From NCBI RefSeq assembly GCF_024753255.1, contig NZ_JANUHA010000005.1, positions 248,001 through 312,000 of the forward strand: 64,000 bases of DNA, in the 5' to 3' direction. This DNA comes from Massilia agri (GTDB taxonomy: Bacteria > Pseudomonadota > Gammaproteobacteria > Burkholderiales > Burkholderiaceae_D). The stretch's first letter is position 1. Each line of letters begins with the position of its first letter. The notes beneath the pieces were generated by a model. It saw only the letters and a program-made list of their open reading frames with translations, was not told the origin of the DNA and did no database searches. A program made the translations under genes and the position numbers. Below, in pieces: positions 43,610 through 54,420 of this stretch.

Positions 43610-43954
43610 ATGAGGAAGCGGCCGGCTTTGCAGGGGATGGCGTGGATCTTCGGTATCACTGCCGGCGTCGAGCTTCTTACGGTGGCAATGGGCGGGAATA
43701 TCTCCAAGATACTGTTCCGCTTCCTGGTGCTCACGATCCTGTTCGCGTTCCTGCTGAAGGGATACGGGTTCGCCCGCTACGTGCTCGGGGTGCTCTACTT
43801 CGCGGGCGGGCTGTATGCCCTGTTTGCGGGACTGTCGAATGCTTCCAATTCGATCGTTCTCCTTGTCGCGATTCCGTTCGGCCTTGGTAGCCTCGCCGCA
43901 GCCTGGTTCTTCTTCCGATCCAGGGCGCTGCGTGCCTGGACCGGGTCCGCCTGA
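43610..43954 (+). CDS. Small polytopic membrane protein
   Basis: Protein of 114 residues with three or four membrane segments (about 9-25, 30-47, 52-69, 80-101) and a basic C-terminal tail. The ATG at 43610 was chosen because AGGAGG lies 4 nt upstream; an ATG at 43606 in another frame directly abuts that site and encodes no hydrophobic protein. No family recognised. It ends 13 bp before the convergent AAA+ gene. Confidence 0.6.
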   Translation: MRKRPALQGMAWIFGITAGVELLTVAMGGNISKILFRFLVLTILFAFLLKGYGFARYVLGVLYFAGGLYALFAGLSNASNSIVLLVAIPFGLGSLAAAWFFFRSRALRAWTGSA

Positions 43955-43967
43955 AACGCAGGCCTTC

Positions 43968-44927
43968 TCAAAAGCCGATCCGGCTCTTGCCCGGCATCGG
44001 CCGCAGGCGGATATCGGCAGTCGTCACATGCCCGCGCCCATCCGCCACCGCGTAGCCCAGAGAGTCGAGCAGGGTCTTGCGCAGGTCGCGCGGCGACACC
44101 GGCGCCAGCTTGTCGAGCACCGCGTCCTCCAGCGCATCGTCGAAGCCCGACAGGTTCATCTCCCGCACCAGGCCCCGGTACATGCGCTGGGCGATGCCGG
44201 CCGCCTGTTCGGGCGTGGGCGCCGGCACCTCGTAGACTGCCATGCGGTTGAGCAGCGGCGCCGGGATCCCTTCGGTCGAATTCGCGGTCAGCACCCAGAA
44301 GATGCGGCTGGCGTCGAGGTCGACGTCGATGAATTCGTCGCGGAAGGCCTTCGAGGTTTCCGGCTCCAGCAATTGATAAAGGGCGGCCAGGGGATCGGAC
44401 TGCGAGGAGCCGGTCGCCTTTTCCACCTCGTCCAGCACCACCACCGGGTTGGCATACTGCCCGCGCACCAGGCGCTCGGCTACCTTGCCGCACTTGGCCC
44501 CGCGCCAGCTGGCCGAGCTGCCGGTGATGACGAAGCCGGCCGACAGGGCGTTCATGCTGATCAGCTCGCACTCGGTCTGCATGACCCGGGCCAGGCGCTT
44601 GGCGAAGTGGGTCTTGCCGACGCCCGGGCCGCCCAGCAGCAGGATGGGCATGACGTTGAAGCCGGCGCTTCTATCTCTACTCGCGTGGGCGAGGCGCAGG
44701 TAGCGCGCGAGGTCGTCCAGGACTTCGTCGAAGTTCGGGCATTCCTCGAAGAGGGGATCGAGGGCGTCGATCGAGGAGGGGGTGGTGACGAAACGGTCGG
44801 CCCCGGTTTCGAGCATGCGTTCATAGAACGCTTCGAGCTCCGGGGAGCGGCCGCGGCTACGGTCCAGCGCTTCCTGAACTTCGATCAGGTCGTAGACCGC
44901 GCAGGTATGGGCGAGGGTGATGCTCAC
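43968..44927 (-). CDS. Stand-alone AAA+ ATPase, Lon-like module without protease domain
   Basis: Protein of 319 residues from a GTG start with AGGAG 6 nt upstream. After a helical N-terminal part (1-90) comes an AAA+ domain: Walker A GGPGVGKT (99-106), Walker B VVVLDEVEKA (Asp166-Glu167), sensor 1 in FWVLTANS, an arginine finger region LLNRMAVYEVP, and a helical lid with SPRDLRKTLLDSLGYAV. The pore and lid are closest to Lon ATPase modules. Neither the Lon N-terminal domain nor the Ser-Lys protease domain is present, and no protease gene is adjacent. Probably a protein-remodelling ATPase; partner unknown. Divergent from mraZ. Confidence 0.82.
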   Translation of the reverse strand: MSITLAHTCAVYDLIEVQEALDRSRGRSPELEAFYERMLETGADRFVTTPSSIDALDPLFEECPNFDEVLDDLARYLRLAHASRDRSAGFNVMPILLLGGPGVGKTHFAKRLARVMQTECELISMNALSAGFVITGSSASWRGAKCGKVAERLVRGQYANPVVVLDEVEKATGSSQSDPLAALYQLLEPETSKAFRDEFIDVDLDASRIFWVLTANSTEGIPAPLLNRMAVYEVPAPTPEQAAGIAQRMYRGLVREMNLSGFDDALEDAVLDKLAPVSPRDLRKTLLDSLGYAVADGRGHVTTADIRLRPMPGKSRIGF

Positions 44928-45274
44928 GGCAGACTCCTTGACAGCAAGCCCGCTCCCGTCCGGCTGCCATCCCGCCGAGCGGGCCATTGAAGCAGGATAG
45001 GTCATCGCCTTGTCCCGATCCTAACGCTTCCTGCCGAGCCCCGCAATTTCAAAACGGGCAATTCTGCTTGGAAACTTTAATTTCCATGCGTAAACGAGAC
45101 GGGCGCGGCTGACGCGGATCAAGGTATTTATTGTCCATACAAGTGAGGTGGAACCTTCAATCCGTTTCCTAAGTGACTGATTTAGGAGACATTTTAGGTT
45201 GACATGAGGTTAACACGCGCCGCTAAGTCCTTGGTTTCATTAGCAAATTTCGGTTTTCTCAAGCGTGAATTCGC
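44928..45274. other. Non-coding interval between the AAA+ gene and mraZ promoter
   Basis: About 350 bp, AT-rich after 45060, with no credible gene. A TTGACA at 45199-45204 has only a poor -10 (GCTAAG) 17 bp downstream. It may be an additional dcw promoter, but nothing stronger is visible. The dcw leader proper starts at 45275. Confidence 0.4.
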
Positions 45275-45340
45275 TTGACCACCAATCTTGATTCCAATAA
45301 AGTGGGAAACAGTGTGAAAAAGTGTCGATTTGTGGGGGAT
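45275..45340 (+). promoter_or_regulatory. mraZ promoter with four MraZ boxes
   Basis: A promoter candidate TTGACC (45275-45280) and TAAAGT (45298-45303) has a 17-bp spacer. From 45302 there are four boxes with exact 10-bp spacing: GTGGG, GTGTG, GTGTC, GTGGG (45302, 45312, 45322, 45332). MraZ binds arrays of GTGGG-type repeats with this period, so autoregulation of the dcw cluster is expected. The inner boxes are degenerate. Confidence 0.82.
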
Positions 45341-45402
45341 TTTCGGAGCCCCGGGCACTAAAACAATACTAAGTTGATAACTCTCCAAAGCTAGGTAAAT
45401 AC

Positions 45403-45831
45403 GTGTTCCAGGGCGCGTCAGCGATCAATCTCGATGCAAAGGGAAGGATGTCGATTCCGGCAAAGCATCGTGACGCCCTCGCGGTCCAGTGCGAAGGCCG
45501 GATGACGCTGACGAAACACCCGCACGGCTGCCTGCTGTTCTTCCCCCGTCCCGTGTGGGAACAACACCGCGAGCAGATCGCTTCGTGGCCGATGTCGGCC
45601 CGTGCGTGGCAGCGCATTTTCCTTGGTAACGCGTGCGATGTCGAGTTGGACAGCGCCGGCCGGGTACTGATCTCGCCCGAGCTGCGCGCCGCCGTGGGTC
45701 TGGAGAAGGAAGTCATGATGCTGGGCATGGGCACGCATTTCGAAATCTGGGATGCCGCCAAGCTCGCCGAGAGCGAAGCCGAGGCCGTTGCCGGCGGCAT
45801 GCCCGATGTCCTTTCCAATTTCTCCTTCTGA
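45403..45831 (+). CDS. mraZ: Transcriptional regulator MraZ
   Basis: DNA-binding protein of 142 residues made of two SpoVT/AbrB-like halves, each with the family motif: [16 protein letters not shown] near residue 10 and [16 protein letters not shown] near residue 80. It forms rings that bind repeated boxes in its own promoter and repress the dcw cluster. The start is GTG at 45403, giving the expected N terminus [11 protein letters not shown]. First gene of the dcw cluster, 6 bp before rsmH. Confidence 0.97.
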   Translation: MFQGASAINLDAKGRMSIPAKHRDALAVQCEGRMTLTKHPHGCLLFFPRPVWEQHREQIASWPMSARAWQRIFLGNACDVELDSAGRVLISPELRAAVGLEKEVMMLGMGTHFEIWDAAKLAESEAEAVAGGMPDVLSNFSF

Positions 45832-45837
45832 GGCGCC

Positions 45838-46812
45838 ATGACGGAAACAAAGACGGTGCCGGGAACGAAGGTCCCTGAGTATCAGCACCGGACGGTGCTG
45901 CTGGACGAAGCGGTCGATGCGCTCAACCTGCTTGGTGAGCGCGCCGACGGTACTTATATAGATGGCACGTTCGGCCGGGGCGGGCACAGCCGCCTGATCC
46001 TGTCCAGGCTGGGCGCGCAGGGTCGCCTGATCGCGTTCGACAAGGACCCGCAGGCAATCGCCACCGCCCAGGCGGTGATCGATCCCCGTTTCACGATCGT
46101 GCATGACAGTTTTGCCACGATGACCGACGCGCTTGCCGCGCGCGGCATCGGCCAGGTGGACGGCATCCTGCTGGACCTTGGTATTTCGTCGCCCCAGGTG
46201 GACGACGCCACCCGCGGATTCAGTTTCCGCCAGGATGGCCCCCTCGACATGCGCATGGATACCACGCGCGGGATGTCGGCGGCCGAATGGCTGGCCACCG
46301 CGGCGGAACAACAATTGGAAAAGGTTATTCGAGATTATGGAGAAGAGCGGTTTGCTTTCCAGATTGCAAAGGCGATTGTTGCTCGCCGGGCAATCCAGCC
46401 AATTTCGACCACACGAGAGCTTGCCGCAGTCGTGGCAGGCGCGGTCAAAACCCGCGAGAAGGGCAAGGATCCGGCAACCCGGACCTTTCAGGCTATCCGG
46501 ATTTTCATCAATCAGGAGCTTGAGGACCTCGAAGCAGGCCTGAATGCCGCGTACGCCATGCTGGCGCCGGGTGCGCGCATGTCCGTGATCAGCTTCCACT
46601 CGCTGGAAGACCGCATGGTCAAGCAGTTCCTGGCGTCGAAGGCCAAGGTCGCGCAGCCGGATCGCCGGCTGCCGATCCGCGCTGCCGATTTGCCGCAACC
46701 GCAGATGAAGCTCATCGCCAAGATCAAACCGTCCGACGCCGAGGTGGACGTGAATCCGCGCGCCCGTTCCGCGGTGCTGCGCGTGGCTGAACGCCTGGGA
46801 GGCGCGCAATGA
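45838..46812 (+). CDS. rsmH: 16S rRNA C1402 N4-methyltransferase RsmH
   Basis: Enzyme of 324 residues (formerly MraW). The SAM-binding motif [10 protein letters not shown] (about 41-50), [15 protein letters not shown] and the C-terminal [24 protein letters not shown] are typical. It methylates N4 of C1402 in the ribosomal P site. Second in the dcw cluster; its stop overlaps the ftsL start by 4 bp. Confidence 0.97.
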   Translation: MTETKTVPGTKVPEYQHRTVLLDEAVDALNLLGERADGTYIDGTFGRGGHSRLILSRLGAQGRLIAFDKDPQAIATAQAVIDPRFTIVHDSFATMTDALAARGIGQVDGILLDLGISSPQVDDATRGFSFRQDGPLDMRMDTTRGMSAAEWLATAAEQQLEKVIRDYGEERFAFQIAKAIVARRAIQPISTTRELAAVVAGAVKTREKGKDPATRTFQAIRIFINQELEDLEAGLNAAYAMLAPGARMSVISFHSLEDRMVKQFLASKAKVAQPDRRLPIRAADLPQPQMKLIAKIKPSDAEVDVNPRARSAVLRVAERLGGAQ

Positions 46813-47081
46813 GCGCCAAGCTGAACGCCGTGCTGGCGATCGCCGTGGTGGGCTGTGCGCTCTCCGTGGTGAACGCGCGCTACCAGGCGCGCCACCTGCT
46901 CATCGAGCTGGAGCGCCTGCAGCAGCAGTCGCGCCAGCTCGAGATCGACTGGGCCCAGCTGCAGCTCGACCAGTCCACGCTCGGCAAGAACGAGCGCATC
47001 GAGCAGATCGCGCGCGCCAGCCTGAACATGGCGCCGCTCACGCCCGCCCGTACCCAGTACCTGACGGAAGGCGCCCGATGA
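46809..47081 (+). CDS. ftsL: Cell-division protein FtsL
   Basis: Bitopic protein of 90 residues: short cytoplasmic tail, one membrane segment ([17 protein letters not shown], about 5-21), then a periplasmic coiled coil rich in Leu/Gln/Glu ([19 protein letters not shown]). With FtsB and FtsQ it activates FtsWI. Low sequence identity across species is usual; position between rsmH and ftsI and the layout support the call. It overlaps both neighbours by 4 bp. Confidence 0.93.
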   Translation: MSAKLNAVLAIAVVGCALSVVNARYQARHLLIELERLQQQSRQLEIDWAQLQLDQSTLGKNERIEQIARASLNMAPLTPARTQYLTEGAR

Positions 47082-48874
47082 ACTGGAACGCCAACCGCGC
47101 TGACCGCCGTTCGACCGCGCGCGTCGCGGCTTCGAAAGGCGTGGCCTTCTCGAAGAGCCCCGTGCTGGCCGTGAACGTGCCGAACTGGCGTTCGCGCCTG
47201 GTGCTGTTCGTGCTGTTCGCGGCCTTCGCGGTCCTGGCCGCGAAGGCGCTCTGGCTGCAGGGCATGTCGAGCCAGTTCCTGCAAAAGCAGGGCAAGAGCC
47301 GCTACGAGCGCACGCTGGAATTGCCGGCCACGCGCGGCAAGATCACCGACCGCAACGGCGCCGTGCTGGCGTCTTCGCTGCCGGTCAAGGCCGTGTGGGC
47401 GATCCCCGAAGACCTGCTGAACAATCCGCCCGAGAAGATCACGGCGCTGGCGCGCCTGCTCGAGATGCCGGAGTCCGAACTGCGCAGAAAGCTCGATTCG
47501 GACCGCACCTTCGTGTACCTCAAGCGCCAGGTCGAGATGCCGGTCATCGCCGAGATCGAGAAACTCAAGATCGAGGGCCTGGACACCCGCAAGGAATACA
47601 AGCGCTTCTACCCGCAGGGCGAAGTGATGACCCACCTGGTCGGCTTCACCAACGTCGAGGACGTGGGCCAGGAAGGCATCGAGCTGTTCCACCAGAAGGC
47701 CCTGATGGGCGTGCCGGGCAGCCGCCGCGTAATCAAGGACCGTCTCGGCCACATCGCCGAGGATCTCGGCATGTTCCGCGAGCCGCACCAGGGCAAGGAC
47801 CTGACCCTGTCGGTCGACAGCAAGCTGCAGTACATCGCCTTCACCAGCGTGAAGAACGCGGTCGAGAAGTTCAACGCCCAGGCCGGCGGCGCCGTGGTGC
47901 TGGACGTGGAGACCGGCGAAGTGCTGGCCATGGCCAACTACCCGACCTACAACCCGAACGACCGCTCCAAGCTGACCGGCGCCCAGCTGCGCAACCGCGT
48001 CATTACCGACACCTTCGAGCCCGGCTCCACCATCAAGCCGGTGACGGTGGCGCTTGGCCTGGAAACCAGACGCATCACGCCGGATACCGTGTTCGACCTC
48101 AATCCCGGCTACATGGTCGTGACCGGCAAGCGCATCCGCGACACCCACAACTACGGCGTGCGCAACGTGGGCGGCATCATCCAGAAGTCCTCGAACATCG
48201 GCGTGGTGAAGATCTCGCAGATGATCCCGGCCCAGGAGATGTGGGAGATGTACACCAAGCTGGGCTACGGCCAGGCGCCGCGCTTCGGCTTCCCGGGCGC
48301 CACCGCCGGCCGCGTGCGTCCATGGAAATCGTGGAAGCCCATCGAATACGCCAACATGGCCTTCGGCCACGGCCTGTCGGTCTCGCTGCTGCAGATGGCG
48401 CGCTCCTACATGATCTTCGCCCGCAACGGCGACATCATCCCGCTGTCCTTCCTGAAGATGGACGAAAAGCCGGTGGGCCAGCAGGTGATCTCGCCGAAGA
48501 CCGCGGCCCAGGTGCGCACCATGCTCGAATCCGTGGTGAGCCCGGAAGGCACGGCATCGAAGGCGCAGGTGCCCGGCTACCGCATCGGCGGCAAGACCGG
48601 CACCGCCGAGAAGATCGTCAATGGCCGCTACTCGCGCACCGACAACATCGGCTACTTCGTCGGCATCGCGCCGATGTCCAAGCCCAGGTTCATCATCGCC
48701 GTCATGATCGACAACCCGCGAGGGGCCTTGCGCACCGGCGGCAGCGTGGCCGCGCCGACCGCGGCGGACCTGGCGGCGAACGCCTTGCGGGCCGCGAACG
48801 TGCCGCCCGACTCGTCGATCACAGACATCATCATTCCAGAAGAGCCCGTTGAGGAGAGCATAGATGGCGCTTGA
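47078..48874 (+). CDS. ftsI: Septal transpeptidase FtsI (PBP3)
   Basis: Class B penicillin-binding protein of 598 residues. One membrane segment (about 40-58) anchors it. The periplasmic non-catalytic domain starts with ELPATRGKITDRNGAVLA. The transpeptidase domain has the nucleophile in PGSTIKP (Ser317), the SSN motif (371-373) and KTGT (506-509). It cross-links septal peptidoglycan. It overlaps murE by 11 bp at its 3' end. Confidence 0.97.
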   Translation: MNWNANRADRRSTARVAASKGVAFSKSPVLAVNVPNWRSRLVLFVLFAAFAVLAAKALWLQGMSSQFLQKQGKSRYERTLELPATRGKITDRNGAVLASSLPVKAVWAIPEDLLNNPPEKITALARLLEMPESELRRKLDSDRTFVYLKRQVEMPVIAEIEKLKIEGLDTRKEYKRFYPQGEVMTHLVGFTNVEDVGQEGIELFHQKALMGVPGSRRVIKDRLGHIAEDLGMFREPHQGKDLTLSVDSKLQYIAFTSVKNAVEKFNAQAGGAVVLDVETGEVLAMANYPTYNPNDRSKLTGAQLRNRVITDTFEPGSTIKPVTVALGLETRRITPDTVFDLNPGYMVVTGKRIRDTHNYGVRNVGGIIQKSSNIGVVKISQMIPAQEMWEMYTKLGYGQAPRFGFPGATAGRVRPWKSWKPIEYANMAFGHGLSVSLLQMARSYMIFARNGDIIPLSFLKMDEKPVGQQVISPKTAAQVRTMLESVVSPEGTASKAQVPGYRIGGKTGTAEKIVNGRYSRTDNIGYFVGIAPMSKPRFIIAVMIDNPRGALRTGGSVAAPTAADLAANALRAANVPPDSSITDIIIPEEPVEESIDGA

Positions 48875-50375
48875 CCTGAACGACATCATCGCGTGGATCC
48901 GCGCCGCCGCCCAGGGCGGCATTCTCGTTTCCGACTCGCGCCGCGTGAAGCCGGGCGACGTGTTCTTCGCCTATCCGGGCGATGCCGCGGATGGACGCAA
49001 ATTCATCGGCGCGGCGATCGCCGCCGGCGCCGCCGCCGTCGTGTACGACGAACAGGATTACGCGTGGGACCCGGCGCACGGCGTCGCCCACCGCGGCGTG
49101 CCGGAACTGAAGAAGCATGCGGGCCTGATCGCCCACGCCGTGCTCGAACAGCCCGACAGCGGCATGTTCACGGTCGGCGTCACCGGCACCAACGGCAAGA
49201 CCTCGATCGCGGTGTGGACCGCGCAGGCGCTGGCGCGCCTGGGCGAGACCGCCGCCATCGTCGGCACCCTGGGTGTCGGCCTCGTGAAAGGCAAGGCCGA
49301 ACCGAGTTTCGATGCCACCGGCTATACCACGCCGGACGCGGTGCTGCTGGCGCAGACCCTCGCCGACCTGCGCGCGCAGCAGGCCAGTGCGCTGGCCATC
49401 GAAGTCTCGTCGATCGGCCTGGTGCAGGAACGCACGGCCGGCATGCATTTCGACGTCGCCATCTTCACGAATCTCACCCGCGACCACCTCGACTTCCATG
49501 GCGACATGGCGAGCTACGAGGCGGCCAAGGTCAAGCTCTTCGAGTGGCCGAAGCTGGGCGCCGCCATCGTCAACCTGGACGACCCGGCCGGCCTGCGCCT
49601 GGTGGCGCACCTGCGCAGCAATTTCGCGTCGCTGCCGGTCATGGGCTACACGCTCAGGGACGAGGCGGCCATCGACGGCGTGCATCTGCTGCGCGCAACG
49701 AACATCCGCAGCCGCAATGCGGGAACCGAGTTCCAGCTCGAATCGCCTGCCGGTTCGGCGCTCGTGAAAACCCAGCTGGTCGGCCACTTCAACGTCAGCA
49801 ATGCGCTGGCGGTGCTGGGCGCGCTGCTGGCGCGCGATGTGCCCTTGAAGAACGCGGTCGAGGCCATCGAAGCCCTGGCCCCGGCCCCGGGCCGCATGCA
49901 GCAGGTCGGCGGCCAGGATGCGCCGATGGTCGTGATCGACTACGCGCACACCCCGGACGCGCTGGAGAAGACCCTGGCCGCGCTGCGCCAGGTGGCTTCC
50001 GAGCGGGGCGGCGAGTTGTGGTGCGTGTTCGGCTGCGGCGGCGACCGCGATCCGGGCAAGCGTCCGCAGATGGGCAGGATCGCCCAGGCGGCGGACCACG
50101 TGCTGGTCACCAGCGACAACCCGCGCAGCGAAGACCCTGCGAGCATCATCGCGCAGATCGTGGTCGGGATGGACAAGGACTACCAGGCGGTGGAAGACCG
50201 GGCGACCGCGATCCTGCTGGCCGTGAAGAACGCCGGCAAGCAGGACGTGATCCTGCTGGCAGGGAAGGGCCACGAGCCCTACCAGGAAATCAAGGGAAAG
50301 AAGATTCCATTTTCGGACGCCGACCATGCTTCGCTGGCCTTGACCGCGCGGCTTACCATGATGAGGACGCATTGA
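48864..50375 (+). CDS. murE: UDP-MurNAc-tripeptide synthetase MurE
   Basis: Mur ligase of 503 residues. ATP site TGTNGKTS; the carbamoylated-Lys region is conserved. The acceptor-specificity motif DNPR (in TSDNPRSEDP) marks meso-diaminopimelate rather than lysine as the amino acid added. GAGGAG precedes the ATG inside the ftsI 3' end. It shares one base with murF (TGATG). Confidence 0.97.
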   Translation: MALDLNDIIAWIRAAAQGGILVSDSRRVKPGDVFFAYPGDAADGRKFIGAAIAAGAAAVVYDEQDYAWDPAHGVAHRGVPELKKHAGLIAHAVLEQPDSGMFTVGVTGTNGKTSIAVWTAQALARLGETAAIVGTLGVGLVKGKAEPSFDATGYTTPDAVLLAQTLADLRAQQASALAIEVSSIGLVQERTAGMHFDVAIFTNLTRDHLDFHGDMASYEAAKVKLFEWPKLGAAIVNLDDPAGLRLVAHLRSNFASLPVMGYTLRDEAAIDGVHLLRATNIRSRNAGTEFQLESPAGSALVKTQLVGHFNVSNALAVLGALLARDVPLKNAVEAIEALAPAPGRMQQVGGQDAPMVVIDYAHTPDALEKTLAALRQVASERGGELWCVFGCGGDRDPGKRPQMGRIAQAADHVLVTSDNPRSEDPASIIAQIVVGMDKDYQAVEDRATAILLAVKNAGKQDVILLAGKGHEPYQEIKGKKIPFSDADHASLALTARLTMMRTH

Positions 50376-51745
50376 TGCGCGCTACCCTAGCACAACTCGT
50401 CGCTGCTATTCCTGGCGCACAGCTGGTGGGCGGTGACGTGGCATTCGATGGCGTCTCGACCGACAGCCGCACGGCGCCCGCCGGCGCGCTGTTCGTGGCG
50501 CTCAAGGGCGAGACCTTCGATGCGCACAGCTTCCTCGACCAGGTGGCAGGACGCGGCGTGGCAGCCGTGGTGGTACATGCGCTGCCGGAAGGCTGGACCC
50601 TGCCTGCCATCGTGGTGCCCGACACCCTGGTGGCGCTGGGCCGCATCGCGAACAGCTGGCGCGCGCGGCACGCGATTCCCGTGATCGGGGTGACCGGATC
50701 GAACGGCAAGACCACGGTCAAGGAAATGATCTCCGCCATCCTGGCCGCCGCCTTCGGGGAAGAGGCGCGCCTGGCGACCCAGGGCAACCTGAACAACGAG
50801 ATCGGCGTGCCGCTGACCCTGTTCCGCCTGGGCAGCCAGCACCGCGCGGCCGTGATCGAGATGGGCATGAACCATCCGGGCGAGATCGCCCGCCTGGCCG
50901 CCATCGCCCAGCCGACGGTCGCCATGGTCAACAACGCCCAGCGCGAGCACCAGGAATTCATGCACACGGTGGAAGCGGTGGCGCGCGAGAACGGTTCCGT
51001 GCTCGAAGCCCTGCCAGGCGACGGAGTCGCGGTGTTCCCGGGAGACGATACCTATACGGAGCTGTGGCGCGGCCTGGCGAAATGCGACGTGCTGACCTTC
51101 GGCCTGGGCGAGGCCTGCGACGTGCGCGCCACCTACGCCCCGAACGGCTTCGGCAACACCCTGCAGGTCAGCGCGCGCGGCGCGCAATTCACGGTGGAGC
51201 TGGCCGCGGCCGGCGAGCACAACGTGCGCAATGCGCTGGCGGCGATCGCCAGCACCCTGGCGGCCGGCATTCCCCAGGACGCGATTCGCCGCGGCCTGGA
51301 ATCCTTCGCGCCGGTCGGCGGCCGCCTGCAGCGCAAGCAGGCCGCGGGCGGCGCCACCGTCATCGACGACACCTACAACGCCAACCCGGACTCGATGCGC
51401 GCCGCGATCGACGTGCTGGCGGCGTACCCGGCGCCGCGCATCCTGGTGGCCGGCGACATGGGCGAAGTCGGCACGCAGGGTAAGGAATTTCACGAAGAAG
51501 TCGGTGCCTACGCCCAGCAGCGTGGCATCGAACACGTGCTCGCCACCGGCGAACTCACGCGCAGCATGAGCGCCTCGGGAGCACGGCATTACGAGCAGTT
51601 CGACGCATTATTGGCAGCACTGGATTCAACACTGGGCGGCAATAGCAAAGCGACTGTGCTGGTGAAGGGCTCGCGCTTCATGAAGATGGAGCGCGTGGTC
51701 CAGCACCTGACCGGATCAACTGAATCTAAAAAGGACGCCCACTAA
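50375..51745 (+). CDS. murF: UDP-MurNAc-pentapeptide synthetase MurF
   Basis: Mur ligase of 456 residues that adds D-Ala-D-Ala to UDP-MurNAc-tripeptide. Visible motifs: [20 protein letters not shown] at the N terminus, ATP site [23 protein letters not shown] and [12 protein letters not shown]. The ATG shares an A with the murE stop. mraY starts 1 bp after its stop, so coupling is likely. Confidence 0.97.
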   Translation: MRATLAQLVAAIPGAQLVGGDVAFDGVSTDSRTAPAGALFVALKGETFDAHSFLDQVAGRGVAAVVVHALPEGWTLPAIVVPDTLVALGRIANSWRARHAIPVIGVTGSNGKTTVKEMISAILAAAFGEEARLATQGNLNNEIGVPLTLFRLGSQHRAAVIEMGMNHPGEIARLAAIAQPTVAMVNNAQREHQEFMHTVEAVARENGSVLEALPGDGVAVFPGDDTYTELWRGLAKCDVLTFGLGEACDVRATYAPNGFGNTLQVSARGAQFTVELAAAGEHNVRNALAAIASTLAAGIPQDAIRRGLESFAPVGGRLQRKQAAGGATVIDDTYNANPDSMRAAIDVLAAYPAPRILVAGDMGEVGTQGKEFHEEVGAYAQQRGIEHVLATGELTRSMSASGARHYEQFDALLAALDSTLGGNSKATVLVKGSRFMKMERVVQHLTGSTESKKDAH

Positions 51746-51746
51746 C

Positions 51747-52916
51747 ATGCTTCTCTGGCTTGCCCAATACTTCCAGGACTACATCGGTCCGCTGCGCGTG
51801 TTCAACTACATCACCTTCCGCGCGGTGTTCGCCACCATCACGGCGATCGCCATCGGCCTGATCTGCGGCCCGGCCGTGATCCGCAAGCTGACCGCGATGA
51901 AGGTCGGCCAGGCCGTGCGCACCTACGGTCCGCAGACCCACCTGGCCAAGCACGGCACCCCGACCATGGGCGGCGTACTGGTCCTGATCTCGATCGGCAT
52001 CTCGACCCTGCTGTGGTGCGACTTGTCGAACCGCCTGATCTGGCCGGTGCTGGTCGTGACCATGGGCTTCGGCGCGGTCGGCTGGGTCGACGACTACCGC
52101 AAGGTGGTCTACAAGGACCCGGAAGGCATGCGCTCGCGCGAAAAATACTTCTGGATGTCGCTGATCGGCATCGCCTCGGCGCTGTACCTGGCTTTCTCGG
52201 TCTCGGCCGCGAACCCCTGGCAGGTGCTGCAGCTGTTCTACGCCTGGGTGCAGTCGGGCTTCTCCATGACCCTGCCGCCGAAGGCCGACCTGATCGTTCC
52301 CTTCTTCAAGTCGATCAGCTACCCGATGGGCGTGTGGGGCTTCATCGCGCTGACCTATTGCGTCATCGTCGGTTCCTCGAACGCGGTCAACTTCACCGAC
52401 GGCCTGGACGGCCTGGCCATCATGCCGACCGTGATGGTCGGCGCCGCGCTCGGCCTGTTCGCCTATCTCACCGGCAGCGTGACCTATTCGAAATACCTGT
52501 TCATCCCTTACATCCCCGGCGCCGGCGAACTCCTGATCTTCTGCGGCGCGATGGCGGGGGCGGGCCTGGCCTTCCTCTGGTACAACGCGCACCCGGCCCA
52601 GATGTTCATGGGCGACGTCGGCGCGCTGGCCCTGGGCGGCGCGCTCGGTACCATCGCCGTCATCGTGCGCCAGGAAATCGTCCTGTTCATCATGGGCGGC
52701 GTGTTCGTGGCCGAAACCCTGTCGGTGATCATCCAGGTCACCTGGTTCAAGTACACCAAGAAGCGTTACGGGGCGGGGCGCCGCGTCTTCCTGATGGCGC
52801 CGCTGCACCACCATTTCGAACAAAAGGGCTGGAAGGAGACCAAGGTCGTGGTCCGCTTCTGGATCGTGACCATGATGCTGGTCCTGATCGGCCTGTCTAC
52901 CCTGAAGCTGCGCTAA
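51747..52916 (+). CDS. mraY: Phospho-MurNAc-pentapeptide translocase MraY
   Basis: Integral membrane enzyme of 389 residues with ten membrane segments. It transfers phospho-MurNAc-pentapeptide to undecaprenyl phosphate, making lipid I. Catalytic and family motifs are present: [38 protein letters not shown] and the HHH motif in [11 protein letters not shown]. Confidence 0.97.
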   Translation: MLLWLAQYFQDYIGPLRVFNYITFRAVFATITAIAIGLICGPAVIRKLTAMKVGQAVRTYGPQTHLAKHGTPTMGGVLVLISIGISTLLWCDLSNRLIWPVLVVTMGFGAVGWVDDYRKVVYKDPEGMRSREKYFWMSLIGIASALYLAFSVSAANPWQVLQLFYAWVQSGFSMTLPPKADLIVPFFKSISYPMGVWGFIALTYCVIVGSSNAVNFTDGLDGLAIMPTVMVGAALGLFAYLTGSVTYSKYLFIPYIPGAGELLIFCGAMAGAGLAFLWYNAHPAQMFMGDVGALALGGALGTIAVIVRQEIVLFIMGGVFVAETLSVIIQVTWFKYTKKRYGAGRRVFLMAPLHHHFEQKGWKETKVVVRFWIVTMMLVLIGLSTLKLR

Positions 52917-52920
52917 ACGA

Positions 52921-54420
52921 ATGAACTACGAAGGCAAAACCGCACTGGTGCTGGGCCTGGGTGAATCCGGGCTGGCGATGGCGCAATGGCTGGCCCGTTG
53001 CGGCGCGCGCGTGCGCGTGGCCGACACGCGTACCGAGCCGCAGCGCCTGTTCGCCCTGCGCCAGGCGGTGCCGAACGCCGATTTCCTCGGCGGCGAGTTC
53101 GGCGAGAGCCTGCTGGACGGCGTGGATTTCGTCGCGGTCAGCCCGGGCCTGGCCCCGGATCGCGAGCTGGCCGTGGTGAGTCCGGCCGCGCGCGAGCGCG
53201 GCATTCCCGTGTGGGGCGAGATCGAGCTGTTCGCGCAGGCGCTCGCGCACCTGCGCAGCGAGCGTTCGTACACGCCGAAAGTCATCGCCATCACCGGCAC
53301 CAACGGCAAGACCACGGTCACCAGCCTGACCGGCCTGCTGTGCCGCCGCGCGGGCCTGTCGACCCGCGTCGCCGGCAACATCAGCCCGGCGGCGCTGGAC
53401 GTGCTGCGCGAATGCCTGGACGGCGAAGACCTGCCGCAAGCCTGGGTGCTGGAGCTGTCGAGCTTCCAGCTGCACACCACCTTCAGCCTGCAGGCCGATG
53501 CGGCGACCGTCCTGAACGTGACCCAGGACCACCTGGACTGGCACGGCAGCATGGACGCCTACGCGGCGGACAAGGCGCGCATTTTCGGGAGCGACACCAT
53601 CCGCGTGCTGAACCGCGACGACGCCACCGTGATGCGCATGAAGGCCGTCGAGACGCCGGCCTTCACCTTCGGCACCGGCGAACCTGTGGAGCCGGACAGC
53701 TTCGGCCTGATCAACGAGCGCGGCGTGCTGTGGCTCACGAATGCCGTCGCGCTCGATGACGAGCCTTTGAAAAAGCTGAAAAAGGGCGAGATCGCGCCGC
53801 CCGTGGAAGTCACCGTCAATCGCCTGATGCCGGCCGACGCGCTCAAGATCCGCGGCCTGCACAATGCCTCGAACGCACTGGCCGCGCTGGCCCTGTGCCG
53901 CGCCTGCGGCCTGCCGCTGGCGCCGCTGCTGCACGGCCTGCGCGAGTACGCGGGCGAGCCGCACCGCGTGGAGCTGGTCGCCAATATCGACGGCGTGGAC
54001 TATTACGACGACAGCAAGGGCACCAATGTCGGCGCCACCGTCGCCGCCCTGGAAGGCCTGGGCAAGGCGTTCGCGGGCGAAGACCAGCAGATCCTCCTGA
54101 TCGCCGGCGGCGACGGCAAGGGCCAGGACTTCGCGCCGCTGGCAGGACCAAGCTCGCGCTACGTGCGCGCCGTGCTGCTGATCGGCCGCGACGCCCCAAG
54201 CGTCAAGGCCGCCATCGAGCCGACCGGCGTGCCGGTCTTCGATCTCCCGGGCCTGCCGGAAGCGGTGCGCCGCGCAAGCGGTCTCGCGCGTCCGGGTGAC
54301 GCGGTGCTGCTGTCGCCGGCCTGCGCCAGCCTCGACATGTTCACCAACTACGCGCACCGCGCGCAGGTGTTCGTCGACGCCGTCCGCGACATCGCACTGG
54401 AAAAGGGGCAGGAGATCTGA
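52921..54420 (+). CDS. murD: UDP-MurNAc-L-alanine:D-glutamate ligase MurD
   Basis: Mur ligase of 499 residues. The Rossmann-type N terminus reads [14 protein letters not shown], the ATP site [13 protein letters not shown], followed by [21 protein letters not shown] and [15 protein letters not shown]. It is about 50 residues longer than E. coli MurD, with an insertion near residues 250-290 (including [17 protein letters not shown]), as in other betaproteobacteria. Its last base is the first base of the ftsW ATG. Confidence 0.96.
   Translation: MNYEGKTALVLGLGESGLAMAQWLARCGARVRVADTRTEPQRLFALRQAVPNADFLGGEFGESLLDGVDFVAVSPGLAPDRELAVVSPAARERGIPVWGEIELFAQALAHLRSERSYTPKVIAITGTNGKTTVTSLTGLLCRRAGLSTRVAGNISPAALDVLRECLDGEDLPQAWVLELSSFQLHTTFSLQADAATVLNVTQDHLDWHGSMDAYAADKARIFGSDTIRVLNRDDATVMRMKAVETPAFTFGTGEPVEPDSFGLINERGVLWLTNAVALDDEPLKKLKKGEIAPPVEVTVNRLMPADALKIRGLHNASNALAALALCRACGLPLAPLLHGLREYAGEPHRVELVANIDGVDYYDDSKGTNVGATVAALEGLGKAFAGEDQQILLIAGGDGKGQDFAPLAGPSSRYVRAVLLIGRDAPSVKAAIEPTGVPVFDLPGLPEAVRRASGLARPGDAVLLSPACASLDMFTNYAHRAQVFVDAVRDIALEKGQEI

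Noticed and set aside
43606-43890. Alternative frame starting at the ATG at 43606
   Set aside because: AGGAGG directly abuts this ATG, and its product is not hydrophobic, unlike the 43610 frame which encodes a coherent membrane protein.
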